The translations under genes were made by a program, and so were the position numbers. 64,000 nt of DNA from Pythium myriotylum (taxonomy: Eukaryota > Oomycota > Peronosporomycetes > Pythiales > Pythiaceae). Below, piece after piece: positions 44,582-54,802 of this stretch (the stretch's first letter is position 1; every line of letters starts with the position of its first letter). Below the pieces are notes generated by a model. It was given only the letters and a program-made list of their open reading frames with translations. It searched no databases and was not told the DNA's origin. Location: NCBI GenBank assembly GCA_023091665.1, contig JALJCQ010000001.1, positions 1,674,001-1,738,000 on the forward strand, written 5' to 3'.

Positions 44582-44591
44582 CCCGAGCCTC
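44582..44591. repeat. Target-site duplication, left copy (CCCGAGCCTC)
   Basis: The ten bases CCCGAGCCTC directly precede the left inverted repeat and are repeated exactly at 47842-47851. Ten bases lies in the 8-11 range typical of Mutator-like elements. Confidence 0.85.
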
Positions 44592-44745
44592 GAGGAATTT
44601 TCAAATATAAGTAGACAAGCTACTTAGATTCGCCTAAGTTAACCCACCTATTTGACCTCCACAGTACACTCCGCGTAGGTACGATAAGTAGATCCAGGAT
44701 TCGTATTTAAGTGAATTAATCGTACTTAATGCGATATGAACTGTA
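44592..44745 (+). repeat. MULE left terminal inverted repeat
   Basis: About 154 bp. Its reverse complement matches 47689-47841 with only a few mismatches, including the segments CTACTTAGATTCGCCTAAGT and GATCCAGGATTCGTATTTAA. Confidence 0.85.
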
Positions 44746-44781
44746 CGAGCTACGTCTTTGGTGACTGACTCGCATTTCCTA

Positions 44782-45130
44782 ATGACGAAGACCAGATCTA
44801 AGCACCGTCCAGGACCGCGGCCGAGCAGGCGCAAGCCAGCAATGAAGCCGCCGAAGACGCGCAAGTGCCACAAGTGCAAGCTTGTGTGAGCGACCCACTC
44901 CTCCCTCGTCCGCCACTCCAAGAAAAAAAAAGACTGCGATCCAAAGGCGGTCACGGCGAGGGAGGAGGAGCGCAAGCGCAAGGAGACTGCGCGCAAGGCC
45001 GCCTGGTACGTAAGAAGGTCCAGGCGGAGAAGAGCAATAAGCTCTTTGCTGGCCCGGAGTTCGAGTTCGCTCCGCCGCGCATCAGCACCCGCTCTGGTGG
45101 CAACACGCCACCATCGACTGAGTCGTCGTA
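44782..45130 (+). CDS. Small basic ORF carried by the MULE (doubtful)
   Basis: From ATG 44782 the plus strand reads a very basic start (MTKTRSKHRPGPRPSRRKPA) with KTRKCHKCKLV, and after a GTGAGC donor-like site a further Lys/Arg/Glu-rich stretch. A second frame then gives NKLFAGPEFEFAPPRISTRS to a stop near 45130. Joining the two needs a short intron and one frame change, so this is either a spliced or a damaged second gene of the element. No known family. Confidence 0.3.
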
Positions 45131-45333
45131 GACGTAATGGGTTGATGGTCTATTAAATCTAATCAATACAGATTTGGATTTGTCATTGTAGAAAATTTAT
45201 GTTGTCTGAGTGATCATTGTCGCACGACTGTATCTGTCCGGAGTGGACCACACAACTACCTTAACTAGTGTCAGTTAGATACTAAAGTATTAGATTTCTT
45301 CTAAACCTTCACAGAAGTACGGATTTTTGTTAC

Positions 45334-45438
45334 TGAACAATTCAGCGTCAAAATCGTACAATTTGGTGTCTAAATTGAACAATTCACCGTCTAAACTGAA
45401 CAATTCTGCGTCGAATTGAACAATTCCTCCGTCTGAAA
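45334..45438 (+). repeat. Short tandem repeat, about 21-26 bp unit
   Basis: Four to five imperfect copies of a unit built on TGAACAATTC followed by (A/T)(C/G)CGTC, inside the MULE. Copies start near 45334, 45375, 45397 and 45417. Confidence 0.6.
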
Positions 45439-45649
45439 AGAACCGAAACGCGTCGAGCGCATAATGACTGAGGTTAGATCGGATGATAAAAGGAACATAG
45501 CAGACGGTTCGTGGGGAGAGTCCCTTCTCTACGCTCTAAGTGTCAGTTTTGTGTACATTTTTCACAAGTGGTGACTACAGTGGTACATTCATAAGCAGAA
45601 AGGCCATGTATTGAATGTTAAAGATGATAGTATGCAGCCTTTGCGTTCT

Positions 45650-47441
45650 TTAGGTGCAGTTCTTTGTCTTCTTGCGCTTGTGCTTGGGTTTCGGGCCTGG
45701 TTTAGCACCTCTCTTTCCTTGTTCCTTTGGTGTAACTTTCAATGGTGGGGTTGTAAGTGTCATATCTTTTGCCAGTACAACATTTGTTGGCCACGGACGG
45801 AAAGGGAATGAGTACGTGGCCATAAATCCCTCGAGTGAGAGCCGATCTTTGTCATAAGTGTTGCTGATTGGAATTCCTTGCAGAGTGGCAGCCTTGATTG
45901 CGTGAACGCATGGGAGCTCTGTGTCTGTCCAATCTCCGCACGTGCATTCTCGAGCAGGAAGATCAACTATACGCCATGGATGGATGTACCCTGGCTTCGT
46001 CAATGGACCGACGTACTGTATATCCCAGGGCTGGTCCCTGCAGGATTTCCCCAAGCATCGCGAGCTCCCCTCTAGCAACCTTTTCAAAGATGCGTCCAAG
46101 ACTGGGACAAGACTGGTCTTATCTTTCTTGCGCATCCATGTCGAGACGAGACGTCGTCTCTCAGAGACGAGATCACTTAGTTTGCGAAAATACAAACTAA
46201 AGCCATCCAACGGCTTTGCACTGCGGCAAGCGTGGCCAATCCAACTGTTCGCTGATTCAGATAGATTTGAAGTAATTTCATCGTATGTCGCAATTGAACT
46301 TGTCAATGAAGCAATACTTGACCCAATGGTGTCTTTCGATGGCGTCGAGGTACTCCACTGCTTGCGGGCGTGTCTCAGCAAGCTCGGATCTGTAGAGCTT
46401 GTAGTCAGATTCACAGTCACTTCTAGCCATTTTGCATATAATGCCACGTTCCTCGGCAGTCAAAGCTGTCCCACGAGCGTTTATGTTCTGCATTATGTGA
46501 TACAGACAGAAACGATGCCCAGCTTCTGGAAAGGTCAACTCTACAGCAGACAGAAGACCTTTCTGTCGATCTGACACAACCGTAAACCGAGTATTGTCAC
46601 CCAAACCTTGTTTCACAATCTCCATGAACCACCTCCAGTGGTCGTAGTTCTGGACTGGCACAAGCGCTAGGGCAAAAGGGGTGATGTGGTTGTTGTAGTC
46701 TTTCTGCCATGATCCTGAAGTATGCTTCCAGCTTTTGGTAGTTTTCAACCATGTCACCACGTAGCTTGTCATCAATCATTCCGAGAACGCGTGAAGCAGA
46801 GCTTTTGTTTGTCTGAATACCGTTCCCGCAAGAAAGGAAGTGACGTTGTTCAGAGCTATTGTACTGGTGGAGTTTTGGTGCTGCGGTAGCATCTCTCTCG
46901 CTACAAACGACACCATCTCTGCCGGACTGTGGGATCGATTGCGATACTCCACGTCTGTCTGGGGCCTCGACAGTGAGCCGACAAACTTGTGGTGATTGTG
47001 GCATAGATTCACCGCCGTTGTCTTCCAGTTTCCATCAGCAGATTAGACGTTCACGAAGAAAGGGCACTCGATTGATCTGCTGTCAGCAGCCTTGTCAAAG
47101 TACTCTTGATCATGCACCTTCTTGCACACATACTTCGCGTTTCCAGTATTGTTGCGGCCCGTGCTGTTGAACTTGACGCGAAGAGAAAATCCCCTCTTGT
47201 GGCAGAAGGTTTTCCATCTTGCTTGAATTGCCTGCTGAGTCCCGCAAGTGTCGACGCCAACATTTTTTTGAGCGTCGAACAGAAACCCGAACGTTGATGA
47301 TGTTGGATCTTCTGACTCAAACTTTAAATCAGGCCGAATCAGGCCAAGATCACGCCCAGTTTCTGCATCATCGAAGTCCAGCTGAAATGGCACCGAGCCA
47401 TAGTTCGGTGTCGCCTTTTTTTTGCCTTGTCTGCAGCTCAT
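45650..47441 (-). pseudogene. MULE transposase, frameshifted and internally deleted
   Basis: Successive minus-strand frames together spell a MULE transposase. At 47441-47043 is a FAR1/WRKY-like DNA-binding part (CHKRGFSLRVKFNSTG, YVCKKVHDQEYF). At 46775-46278 is the catalytic core: DYNNHITPFALALVPVQNYD, HWRWFMEIV, VVSDRQKGLLSAVE and FCLYHIMQNI. At 46447-45650 is the C-terminal SWIM zinc finger (CTCGDWTDTELPCVHA) and a basic tail. The frames change at least twice. The segment that normally holds the first catalytic aspartate, before NNHI, is missing, consistent with an internal deletion. The transposase family is clear; the gene cannot make an active protein as it stands. Confidence 0.8.
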
Positions 47442-47688
47442 AGCTCAAGTTGATGACTGGATTGTCAACGCCAAGCCTTAATCAAGGCTTTAACTTAGAT
47501 GCCATGTGTATCATTCTACTTGCTAATATTCTCAGTAATTGCGCATTTTCGACTGGTGTGGTCATAATATTCTCCACAGCCGTGCATTTTCTACTTAATG
47601 ACGACTCTTGCCTGGGTGGATGATGAAACCACACAGTTGAAGTGGGGGTGCCTTCGTTTTATACAGTTCATATTCCATGAAGTACGAT

Positions 47689-47841
47689 TACAGTTCATAT
47701 TTCATTAAGTACGATTAATTCACTTAAATACGAATCCTGGATCTACTTATCGTACCTACGGGGAGTGTACTGTGGAGGTCAAATAGGTTGTTAACTTAGG
47801 CGAATCTAAGTAGATTGTCTACTTATATTTGAAAATTGCTC
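47689..47841 (-). repeat. MULE right terminal inverted repeat
   Basis: Reverse complement of 44592-44745. Just inside it, a 28-bp phrase (ACAGTTCATATT, then AAGTACGATT) is duplicated in tandem at about 47661-47716. Confidence 0.85.
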
Positions 47842-47851
47842 CCCGAGCCTC
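47842..47851. repeat. Target-site duplication, right copy (CCCGAGCCTC)
   Basis: Exact copy of 44582-44591, directly after the right inverted repeat. Confidence 0.85.
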
Positions 47852-48788
47852 TGTTCGGAATGATGGTAAGGAGTGATGGTCAATCCCAAGGACCCTCCCG
47901 GGGGGTGATCACCCCGGGGCGAAGGTACTCGGCTGCGACCTACGCTAATCGGTTACCTTGGTAAGTCGCCGATCGCTACCCAGTACCCCGGGCCACTGCG
48001 ATGGTATAGTTGAATGAGCCGACACTGGCAGGAAAGGCGCTTGTGTAGATCGAGGCAAAATGGAGAGTCTTATTAGATATTCTTTCTAGATACTAGCGGC
48101 GGTCGCTTTCTCCAAGGGATCCCCCTTGGGCGACCTTTGAGCGCGACCCTTCCCGGGGTCGGCTCCCTGTAATCCATAATAGATCCTAGGGGGTAACCCC
48201 TCGGATCAGTCGCTCTGATTCAACTGTCTAATAAACTACCTCTACGGGCTTAATATGCAAACATACGAACGGGTCTGAACCCAACCCGGCTATACCTGAA
48301 AGCTGCGTGTGGTGTAATTGTGTGTGTCGGGTTCCTGGGGGCGAGACGTCTAGACCGAGTGTCAAAGTGTTGTAGCACCCTTTCCCCTGAACTATTTACC
48401 TGGGATATTCGCTCACGCCAGATCCTTGGTATTCCATATTTGCATATTTCCGGTATTGCGATTAGAGGACTTTTCCCTGGTTGGAACTGTTCCTAGAAAG
48501 CGTACCTAAAGACTGTCACTAGTGCTTTACCGTTATCGGTCGGTTCGCCTAGAGACACCCCCGGGAAGTTTCTGCCCCGGGGTACAGCCTGAAACCCTTT
48601 GTCTCAGTACATTGGGGAATATGGTATCTGATTGCCTGAGTGTGTACTATTATTAGTTACTACTCAATACGCCTGTGTGATTTCTTCGCACGAACCCTTG
48701 CTCGGCGCATCCGATACGTAGCTTCGAAGAGCTGCTTAAGGATACACAACGTGAGGGAGGGTGGTGTATTAATTCTATTAATTCACTA
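47852..48788. other. GC-palindrome-rich noncoding stretch, possible LTR
   Basis: About 0.8-0.9 kb with no coding frame. It starts near a TGATGGTAAGG and carries several short GC-rich palindromes: GGGGTGATCACCCC near 47900, CCAAGGGATCCCCCTTGG near 48112, AGGGGGTAACCCCT near 48188, and two CCCGGG-type words near 48560-48582. Such a layout, and the position next to a repeat-like ORF across the MULE insertion, suggests an LTR or other structured repeat. No second copy is in the window to prove it. Confidence 0.35.
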
Positions 48789-50945
48789 TCACCCTAGGCT
48801 CCGCAAACTGGCCACCCACTTCATCACAGCAGTGTATCGCTTCCCGTACATTTTTCCCTTTGGTTGCCGACGTGCCCAGCCGCAATCAAAGCTAATCCGC
48901 CGCGACCACACCGAAAGCGTCGAACCCGAGTACACCGGAACCAACCGTGGATCTGAGATACCCAATGCACCGTGCACGTGTAGATGGAGCGCACGACGCA
49001 CCGCAAATGTAGTCATACTCTGATACTTCGTCGGAGGTGACACCAGTTGTGCTGCAGCAATCTTCATCAAAGCAGGGCTCCGCCGGTTTTGCGTCCGTCG
49101 ACATAGCTGACCTTGTGTCACAATCTGAACTCCAGTGATCAAACCTTCAGAGGTATTCGGGTCGACGTAAATGGCTTCCGTCTCTCCCGCAACGTCGTCC
49201 CCTTCATCATCGGCAACCTCGTCATTTTCATCGGCATCGGCTGGCCGGCACTCAGTCTTGCCGTCAATATCGTCGCCGTCGTCTTCTTCTTGAGCCGGCT
49301 CGACCAGTCCACTCATCAAGACGGCCTCTCCGTTGAAAGGATTGCAGCGCAGCCTCCGCCCGCTACCAATAGCCGACTAGTCAAACACATGCAACATGAA
49401 CTCTGGGCAGTCTGAATAAATCGAAGTCGCTTCAGTTCGAGTGCGGCTGGGAGGGATCTCTGTTTGGACATCGTTTGCTCGCCCAATAAATGCTTTCACC
49501 ATCTTCTCAAGAATCCGCGCATCGCCGACGACCTGCTTGAGCTTGTCACGATTGTGATCAACGAGTTCGACGATACAGTTCGGGAGTCCACCTTTGTTCT
49601 TCAGCGCCATCACCAGTTGTGATGGCGTCACACAGTTGTGGCCTTCCGCAACCCATTCCTTCACGATTGCCATTGGTCGAGCAAAATGTGCATCCAGCAC
49701 CGACTTACCATCTTGTGTCTCGCTGTGGACGAAGCGCTCGATTGAGATGCCGTGCAGGTACGGTAGAAAAAGAAGTAGCATGAGGTTACTGTAGCAGGAC
49801 GCGTTGTCACTCTGGAGGGCAATTCTTTTGATATGAGGCAGCTCCTTACGAAGCCGGATGAGAACCGCTTCAAGGATCGAGACGACAGACTCTATTTCTT
49901 GCTTGCCGTCGCCATCGCAAATATGGTCGATATACACGCGTTCATCAACGGCAAGCGGACCAGCATCGTCGTCCTGAAAACAGAAGGAGTGGATCATCGC
50001 GCCATGCCAACTAATGCCTCGCTTACCGGAGTGCTCGACAGTTTTCCCTCGGTAGTACACAGGATCAAATTTCATCTTGAAGTCAAGAAGAACAACAACC
50101 TCGCCACTGCTTCGTCGCTCCAAACGACGCACCTTCACGCCATCGACCATCCTCTGGATTGCGAGCTGCTGGTTCACCACCCGGACGCGATGGCCGAGAA
50201 ACAGCCGAGCTCACTCGACACAGTCGTCAAGGACATCAAACGCCGACGCGTGGGCATTGCAGCTTTTCATGACTGCCTTGAGGTTCTCGAAGAATTCAAA
50301 CGGCTCCTTGCACATACTACAAACATCGAGGCTACGCCCTGGTGACGAGCGTTGAAGCGCGTAATGATGATTGGTGAGAAGGCGCGTACACTCTGGGTCA
50401 CGAATGTGGAAATCGAAGCCATACTTCAGATACAATTGTGCCTTCTCCGCACGAGACTTGACGTCGTTTCGCTTGTCAGTGGTGAGTGACTGAATCATGC
50501 GATGGATCACTTCGAATGGATCGTAGACCAAGAAACTGGCCACGTAGTCGATAGCTCGCCGTGCGCGTGCGCAGCCAGCGGTAAGAGTAGATACGAGCTG
50601 ATAGATAGACGAGCTCGAAAGCTTCTCGGCTGCAGTTGACGCTGTATAGAGCTCGTGCATTCGCTTCTTAGTGTGCTTTCTGATGATTGCTGGGAAGTGT
50701 TAGTGTTGACCATCCAGCTTGAGTCGCTTGGTACCCCAAGAGAAGAACGATACGTTCTCAGGAGACAGTATGAACCTGACGGCGTCTTCGACGACGCGTT
50801 CATCGTAGCAACCTTGCACGGTATGATCCCAATGAGCCATCTTCCAGAGTTGAATCTCGACGTCCACACAGCCAGCGCGCGCAGTCACCACAGGCTTCTT
50901 ACGAGCGGAAACACATCCATGCGCAATAAGAGCTGTTGAAGACAC
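48789..50945 (-). pseudogene. DDE-transposase-like ORF in one frame with three stop codons
   Basis: The minus strand keeps a single frame from about 50945 to 48789 (719 codons), interrupted only by stops at 50700-50702, 50211-50213 and 49377-49379. The middle section has a DDE-like spacing: LLDFKMKFDPVYYRGKT, then RIALQSDNASCYSNLMLL, then FVHSETQDGKSVLDAHFA. The N-terminal part contains CSMCKEPFEFFEN, a short zinc-like CxxC. The C-terminal part is very acidic (EEDDGDDIDGKTE) and then Arg-rich. The transposon family is not recognised. With no frameshifts at all, the three stops look like recent point decay. A spliced or readthrough gene cannot be excluded. Confidence 0.5.
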
Positions 50946-51215
50946 GTTCTTGATGTCCGTCTTCGTTGTTTCGGCCTTCGCGAGGTGAAAGGAGGAGGCG
51001 ATTTGCCGCCGGTCGGGAGGAATCCGTCCAAAGATATCGCCTCTCCTGAGTTAACTGAAAGTGGAAAGGGAAGAGTGTGAATCCATATCCTTAGAGTGCT
51101 TATCAGCTTGGCATCATCAATTATCAGCACTCTCAAGATTTGGAAACGTGGGTTGGGTGGAAGCTCAGCGTGATGATTCATCACGGCGAGCTTTCACCCA
51201 ATCCATGTTGCTCAT

Positions 51216-51660
51216 TTTATTTGGCCGGTAGCGATTGGCGGACTCGGGGGTGGAGGTTCAGTGCCGATTTTATTCGGCCCGCAGCGATTGGCGGACTCGG
51301 GGGTGGAGGTTCAGTGCCGATTTTATTCGGCCCGCAGCGATTGGCGGACTCGGGGGTGGAGGTTCAGTGCCGATTTTATTCGGCCGGCAGCGATTGGTGG
51401 ACTCGGGGGTGGAGGTTCAGTGCCGATTTTATTCGGCCCGCAGCGATTGGCGGACTCGGGGGTGGAGGTTCAGTGCCGATTTTATTCGGCCGGCAGCGAT
51501 TGGTGGACTCGGAGGTGGAGGTTCAGTAAGATCCTCGGTCCGTGCAAGAGTGGGTATCATGTGGAGCTTTCATCCAATCGACGTTGCCTATTTTATTTGG
51601 TTGGCAGCGATTGGCAGACTGGGATGTGGAGGCTCAGTGAGATCCTCGATCCGTCCTAGA
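51216..51660 (+). repeat. 53-bp minisatellite, about six perfect or near-perfect copies
   Basis: The unit of 53 bp contains GCGATTGGCGGACTCGGGGG, then TGGAGGTTCAGTGCCGATTT and TATTCGGCC. Copies start near 51241, 51294, 51347, 51400, 51453 and 51506. Degenerate copies extend to both sides (51216 and 51590-51640). The unit is not a multiple of three, so the frames cycle, and the long open frame across it is probably an artefact. Confidence 0.85.
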
Positions 51661-51717
51661 TCGTCTCTCCGAAGATCATTTCACAATTTTGCGCAGTTGG
51701 TCCGCACGACAATCAAG

Positions 51718-52134
51718 ATGACAAGCAAGAAGCCACCGACCTATGTCACTGTAAAGGAGACTTTAGCCGACGGCACCACGAAGGAGCGTTTGGTGTACAA
51801 CCTGGCAAGGAAAAGGGCCCCGCCCTTCATGCGTCTGTGTATTCAAGCCCGAAAGATAGCCCGCCGTCGTTTAGAGCTTGAACCGAACGTGATGCGAATC
51901 TTACAACAGCTGATTCGAAAGTCCGGGCTATCGGAAGATGAAGAAGATGTCGTCAATTGCTTCTTCGCGTCCAGATGGCTGTATCGGATATTCATGCTTC
52001 ACACTGGTAACATTGTCGAGATGTACGAGGCGTTTGTCGACGACCAGAATCCCCCCGCACCTGGGTCGTCGTGTTTATCAATCGCCACGACGGTGGAGTT
52101 GGTGTATACAGAGGAGCTCGACGACGTTGACTGA
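51718..52134 (+). CDS. Unknown basic protein after the minisatellite
   Basis: Intronless 138-residue frame from ATG 51718. It starts MTSKKPPTYVTVKETLADGT and has a basic helical middle (MRLCIQARKIARRRLELEPN, VMRILQQLIRKSGLSEDEED). The C-terminal third is acidic. No family is recognised. Its protein-like composition and clean frame suggest it was once coding, perhaps a second gene of the neighbouring element. Confidence 0.4.
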   Translation: MTSKKPPTYVTVKETLADGTTKERLVYNLARKRAPPFMRLCIQARKIARRRLELEPNVMRILQQLIRKSGLSEDEEDVVNCFFASRWLYRIFMLHTGNIVEMYEAFVDDQNPPAPGSSCLSIATTVELVYTEELDDVD

Positions 52135-53327
52135 GTATACATTGAGCTAATATAATCAGTAAGCGTTGGTACCAGTGTCAATCAATACAACTCTTGGAGC
52201 TGGACACTATGAGGCCTTTGATCGTTGCGACGTGGATTTCGGCAGCAGCAGGTTATTGTCACGGAGTGGCGAGTAGTAAAGCGACCACGGTTGTCTTTCT
52301 TGCGATCTGGGGATCTCGATCGTGGTCCCGAGCAAGCAGCCGTTGCTGCACCAATGTAGCCGATGTGCACCAAGTACCGTTGATGCAACTGTGCTCAAAC
52401 TGCTGCGAGAAAAGCCAGTAAGCGACTCTGTGCCCAATGCGTGTTGTTGGTAGTGAGTGGGAAGTCGACGGTGCCACCTCGTCACGAGTTGTTTGCAGAG
52501 GCCAAGCTCGTGTTCACTCGACTCGTGGAATTGCAAACACTTCAGTGGTCGAGTGTAACGTGTCGGTGGTGACGATGCGGGGTGGGAAGTGTTGTGTCTG
52601 TCAGAGACGGGCGAGAGCAAACCGCACGGTACTCTTCGCACGGCTGACGGATGTCAGAGACCGATGGGCGTGTTGGCGGGCTCAGATGTGGAACAGAACG
52701 CGACGAAGACTCACAAACACCGCCGCATGGTGTGCGAGTTGATCTGGCACAAGCTCATGGGGTGCTGCGTGGACAGTTCAGATTGAGGAATGGGCCACAC
52801 TCTGGACGTGTCCAGTGAGCTGCGCGTGATTCGAGGGATGTGCTAGTTATTCGGCGACGACTTCGTGGAAGTTGCCGCCATACATCACGACGCGTGAGAC
52901 GACAGTGCAAAGGTTGAGACGAGTCATGACAAGGTTAATACAAGATAATTTGTATCAAAAAGGGGCTGGATCACGCTCAATTTTTTTCTGGAGGTGAAGA
53001 CAATGGCCCGAAATGGACCTGATACACCAGAGGTAGGATCACTTGTCTGTGCATAACTTTCGATCATCAAAGGGCACAGAACTTCTGTAGGTTTCTTCAT
53101 CTAGAAATGAAGGGCTATGACATGACATCATTGATCGTCACAGTGATGTTGTTCCGGATGAGCCGATCCTGAATTGGCCCACCTGGGGCGTACCGATTGA
53201 CAGAAAAATTGCGTGTTAAACAAAATGAAAAATTGATGGAGTTAAAACTCATCTTCGCAGGACACATAATCTGAATCAAACAGCTCGATACTGTCACCTG
53301 CCAAAATGTACCGTTCTTCAATCTTGA
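52135..53327. other. Repeat-region spacer without intact gene
   Basis: Open frames are short and on both strands. One + frame near 52570-52650 has KCCVCQRRARANRT, a cysteine pair of the kind seen at the C-terminus of some transposases, but stops and frame changes surround it. I call no gene here. Confidence 0.35.
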
Positions 53328-53342
53328 CTAGGTGGGGGGGGC

Positions 53343-53357
53343 GCCCGCTTCGCAGGC
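53343..53357 (-). terminator. Helitron 3' terminal hairpin
   Basis: On the minus strand GCCTGC-GAA-GCGGGC forms a six-pair stem (one T-G wobble) with a GAA loop, close to the CTAG end. This is the expected transposition end signal of Helitrons. Confidence 0.55.
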
Positions 53358-53606
53358 ACTTCAGTTTGCGCATGCTGGGTTGGTGGAGATTAATCAGGCT
53401 TTATTGCAGGGGAAATGGTGGCGGTGTGCTCGTTACGGGCTGCCTGCGGCAACCCCTGTCGAAAACGTTTGGTCGTTTTGGACGGTTATAACTGGATTAG
53501 GCACAACATCCATCAATATATATTGGTTCTAGTTCGGGTCTCGTTCGAGTTCCTACAACTAGCCAAAAGTGCCTCATACACAGAGTGTACATGCAATTAT
53601 TATTGT

Positions 53607-54802
53607 CTACGCTTCATACCCACTTTCGCATCGCTCGATCACTTCGCGGTATACAATTTTTGTGAAAGTTCCTTCGTCATCTTCTTTGACAGGATCCTGA
53701 ATCGCAATCTTTACTCGTGCCTGTGAAGAGGCCCTCGAGAGTGCCACGTAAAGTTGTCCGTGGGCAAACATCAGTCTTGGCAAAAACAGCCCGAGGTTCG
53801 GAATTGTCTGACCCTGGGCTTTATGGATAGTCATCGCGAAGGCAAGTTTGACTGGTAATTGGCGCCTTGTGAGTTGAAATGGGAGCTTTGAATCATTTAG
53901 AGTCAGCTCAAGCCGAGGAATGATCACATGACTGCCCGTTCCCCGCCCGTTGAGGATAACTGCATCAATTTGGGTGGGTTTTAAGTGGCAAATTTAAAGC
54001 CGTGTATGGTTGCACAGGCCTCGATCGCCTTGTAGATTTCGCAGAAGCATAATGATTTCACCGACTTGTAAATGTAGCTTGTGGGGTGGTAGCCCTGCAA
54101 ATGACAGGGCGTTCAGGAAGTCTGTGGGTTATGTTGCTGCAGCCAGGCTGTCCTCGCTCCCCACTACAGAATCTTGCGAGAGGTATGTGTACTTATCTTC
54201 AGGTCTCTTTACCGGAAGCATATCAAGTACCTTCTCGTTGACACCAGAGTTCCATGGAGCTAAAATTGCTCGCTCGGCGAAGTAGGCCTGTTGATCTTGG
54301 CACTCAATAATGTCGCAGTAGGCGTGAATTAATAACTGTGAAACAATGCTGACACCCGCAGCTGGTTTAGCAAGGAACATATCCTTCGGGAGTTTGCAGT
54401 AACCATCGTCGAGTGTTGCGTCTCTGTAGTGCCTTCTTTCGCCAATCTCAAGCAACAATTCAGAGAATGCCCTGATCTGCACTTCAGCATCAGGATTTGT
54501 TGCTGTCCTCACGCGCATGTTCTCGCGCAAACGGATACTCTTCAACTCAGGCCACAAACGCGATTTCTGGATGCAAGCTGCAATGACTTCCCCTGCTCCC
54601 CCGCGTTGTACGATCGGGGGAATTTGGCGGTAGTCTCCTGCAAGTACAACGACCTCCATTCCAAAAGGCCTCGACCTGTGCACGAGCACCCTGAGTGAGA
54701 GATCGCTGCCTCAAAGTCATGCCGATGCTGCATTGGAGCTTCATCCCAAATAATTACACTGGTTTCTTTCATCGAGCGCCCGGATGGCGAGTCGGCAGTC
54801 AT
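53607..54802 (-). pseudogene. PIF1-like helicase domain of the Helitron, broken
   Basis: Three frames in succession give VIIWDEAPMQHRHDFEA (Walker B-like), VVVLAGDYRQIPPIVQRGG (motif III), SIRLRENMRVRT, NSGVNEKVLDML, and the C-terminal LAFAMTIHKAQGQTI and QLYVALSRASS (motifs V and VI). The Walker A motif lies upstream in a damaged region. The order and motifs are those of the SF1 helicase fused to the Helitron Rep. Confidence 0.8.

Larger units (their letters stand above)
44592..47841 (-). mobile_element. Mutator-like element (MULE), complete ends, 3250 bp
   Basis: The element is bounded by long terminal inverted repeats (44592-44745 and 47689-47841) and a perfect 10-bp target duplication. 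The left end reads GAGGAATTTTCAAATATAAG; the right end, reversed, reads GAGCAATTTTCAAATATAAG. The two repeats are nearly identical over about 150 bp, so the insertion is fairly young. Inside is a minus-strand MULE transposase whose frame is broken, plus a small plus-strand ORF and a short tandem repeat. It is inserted in an older repeat. It probably cannot move on its own. Confidence 0.85.

Noticed and set aside
48640..49023. 127-residue plus-strand frame
   Set aside because: Mostly overlaps, in antisense, the C-terminal end of the DDE-like frame at 48789-50945; no features of its own.
51216..51660. Repeat array as a CRISPR array
   Set aside because: The 53-bp units are contiguous with no unique spacers, and the DNA is eukaryotic; it is a minisatellite.
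51235..52134. 299-residue frame running through the minisatellite
   Set aside because: The unit length is not a multiple of three, so the open frame is chance; only the part from ATG 51718 looks protein-like.
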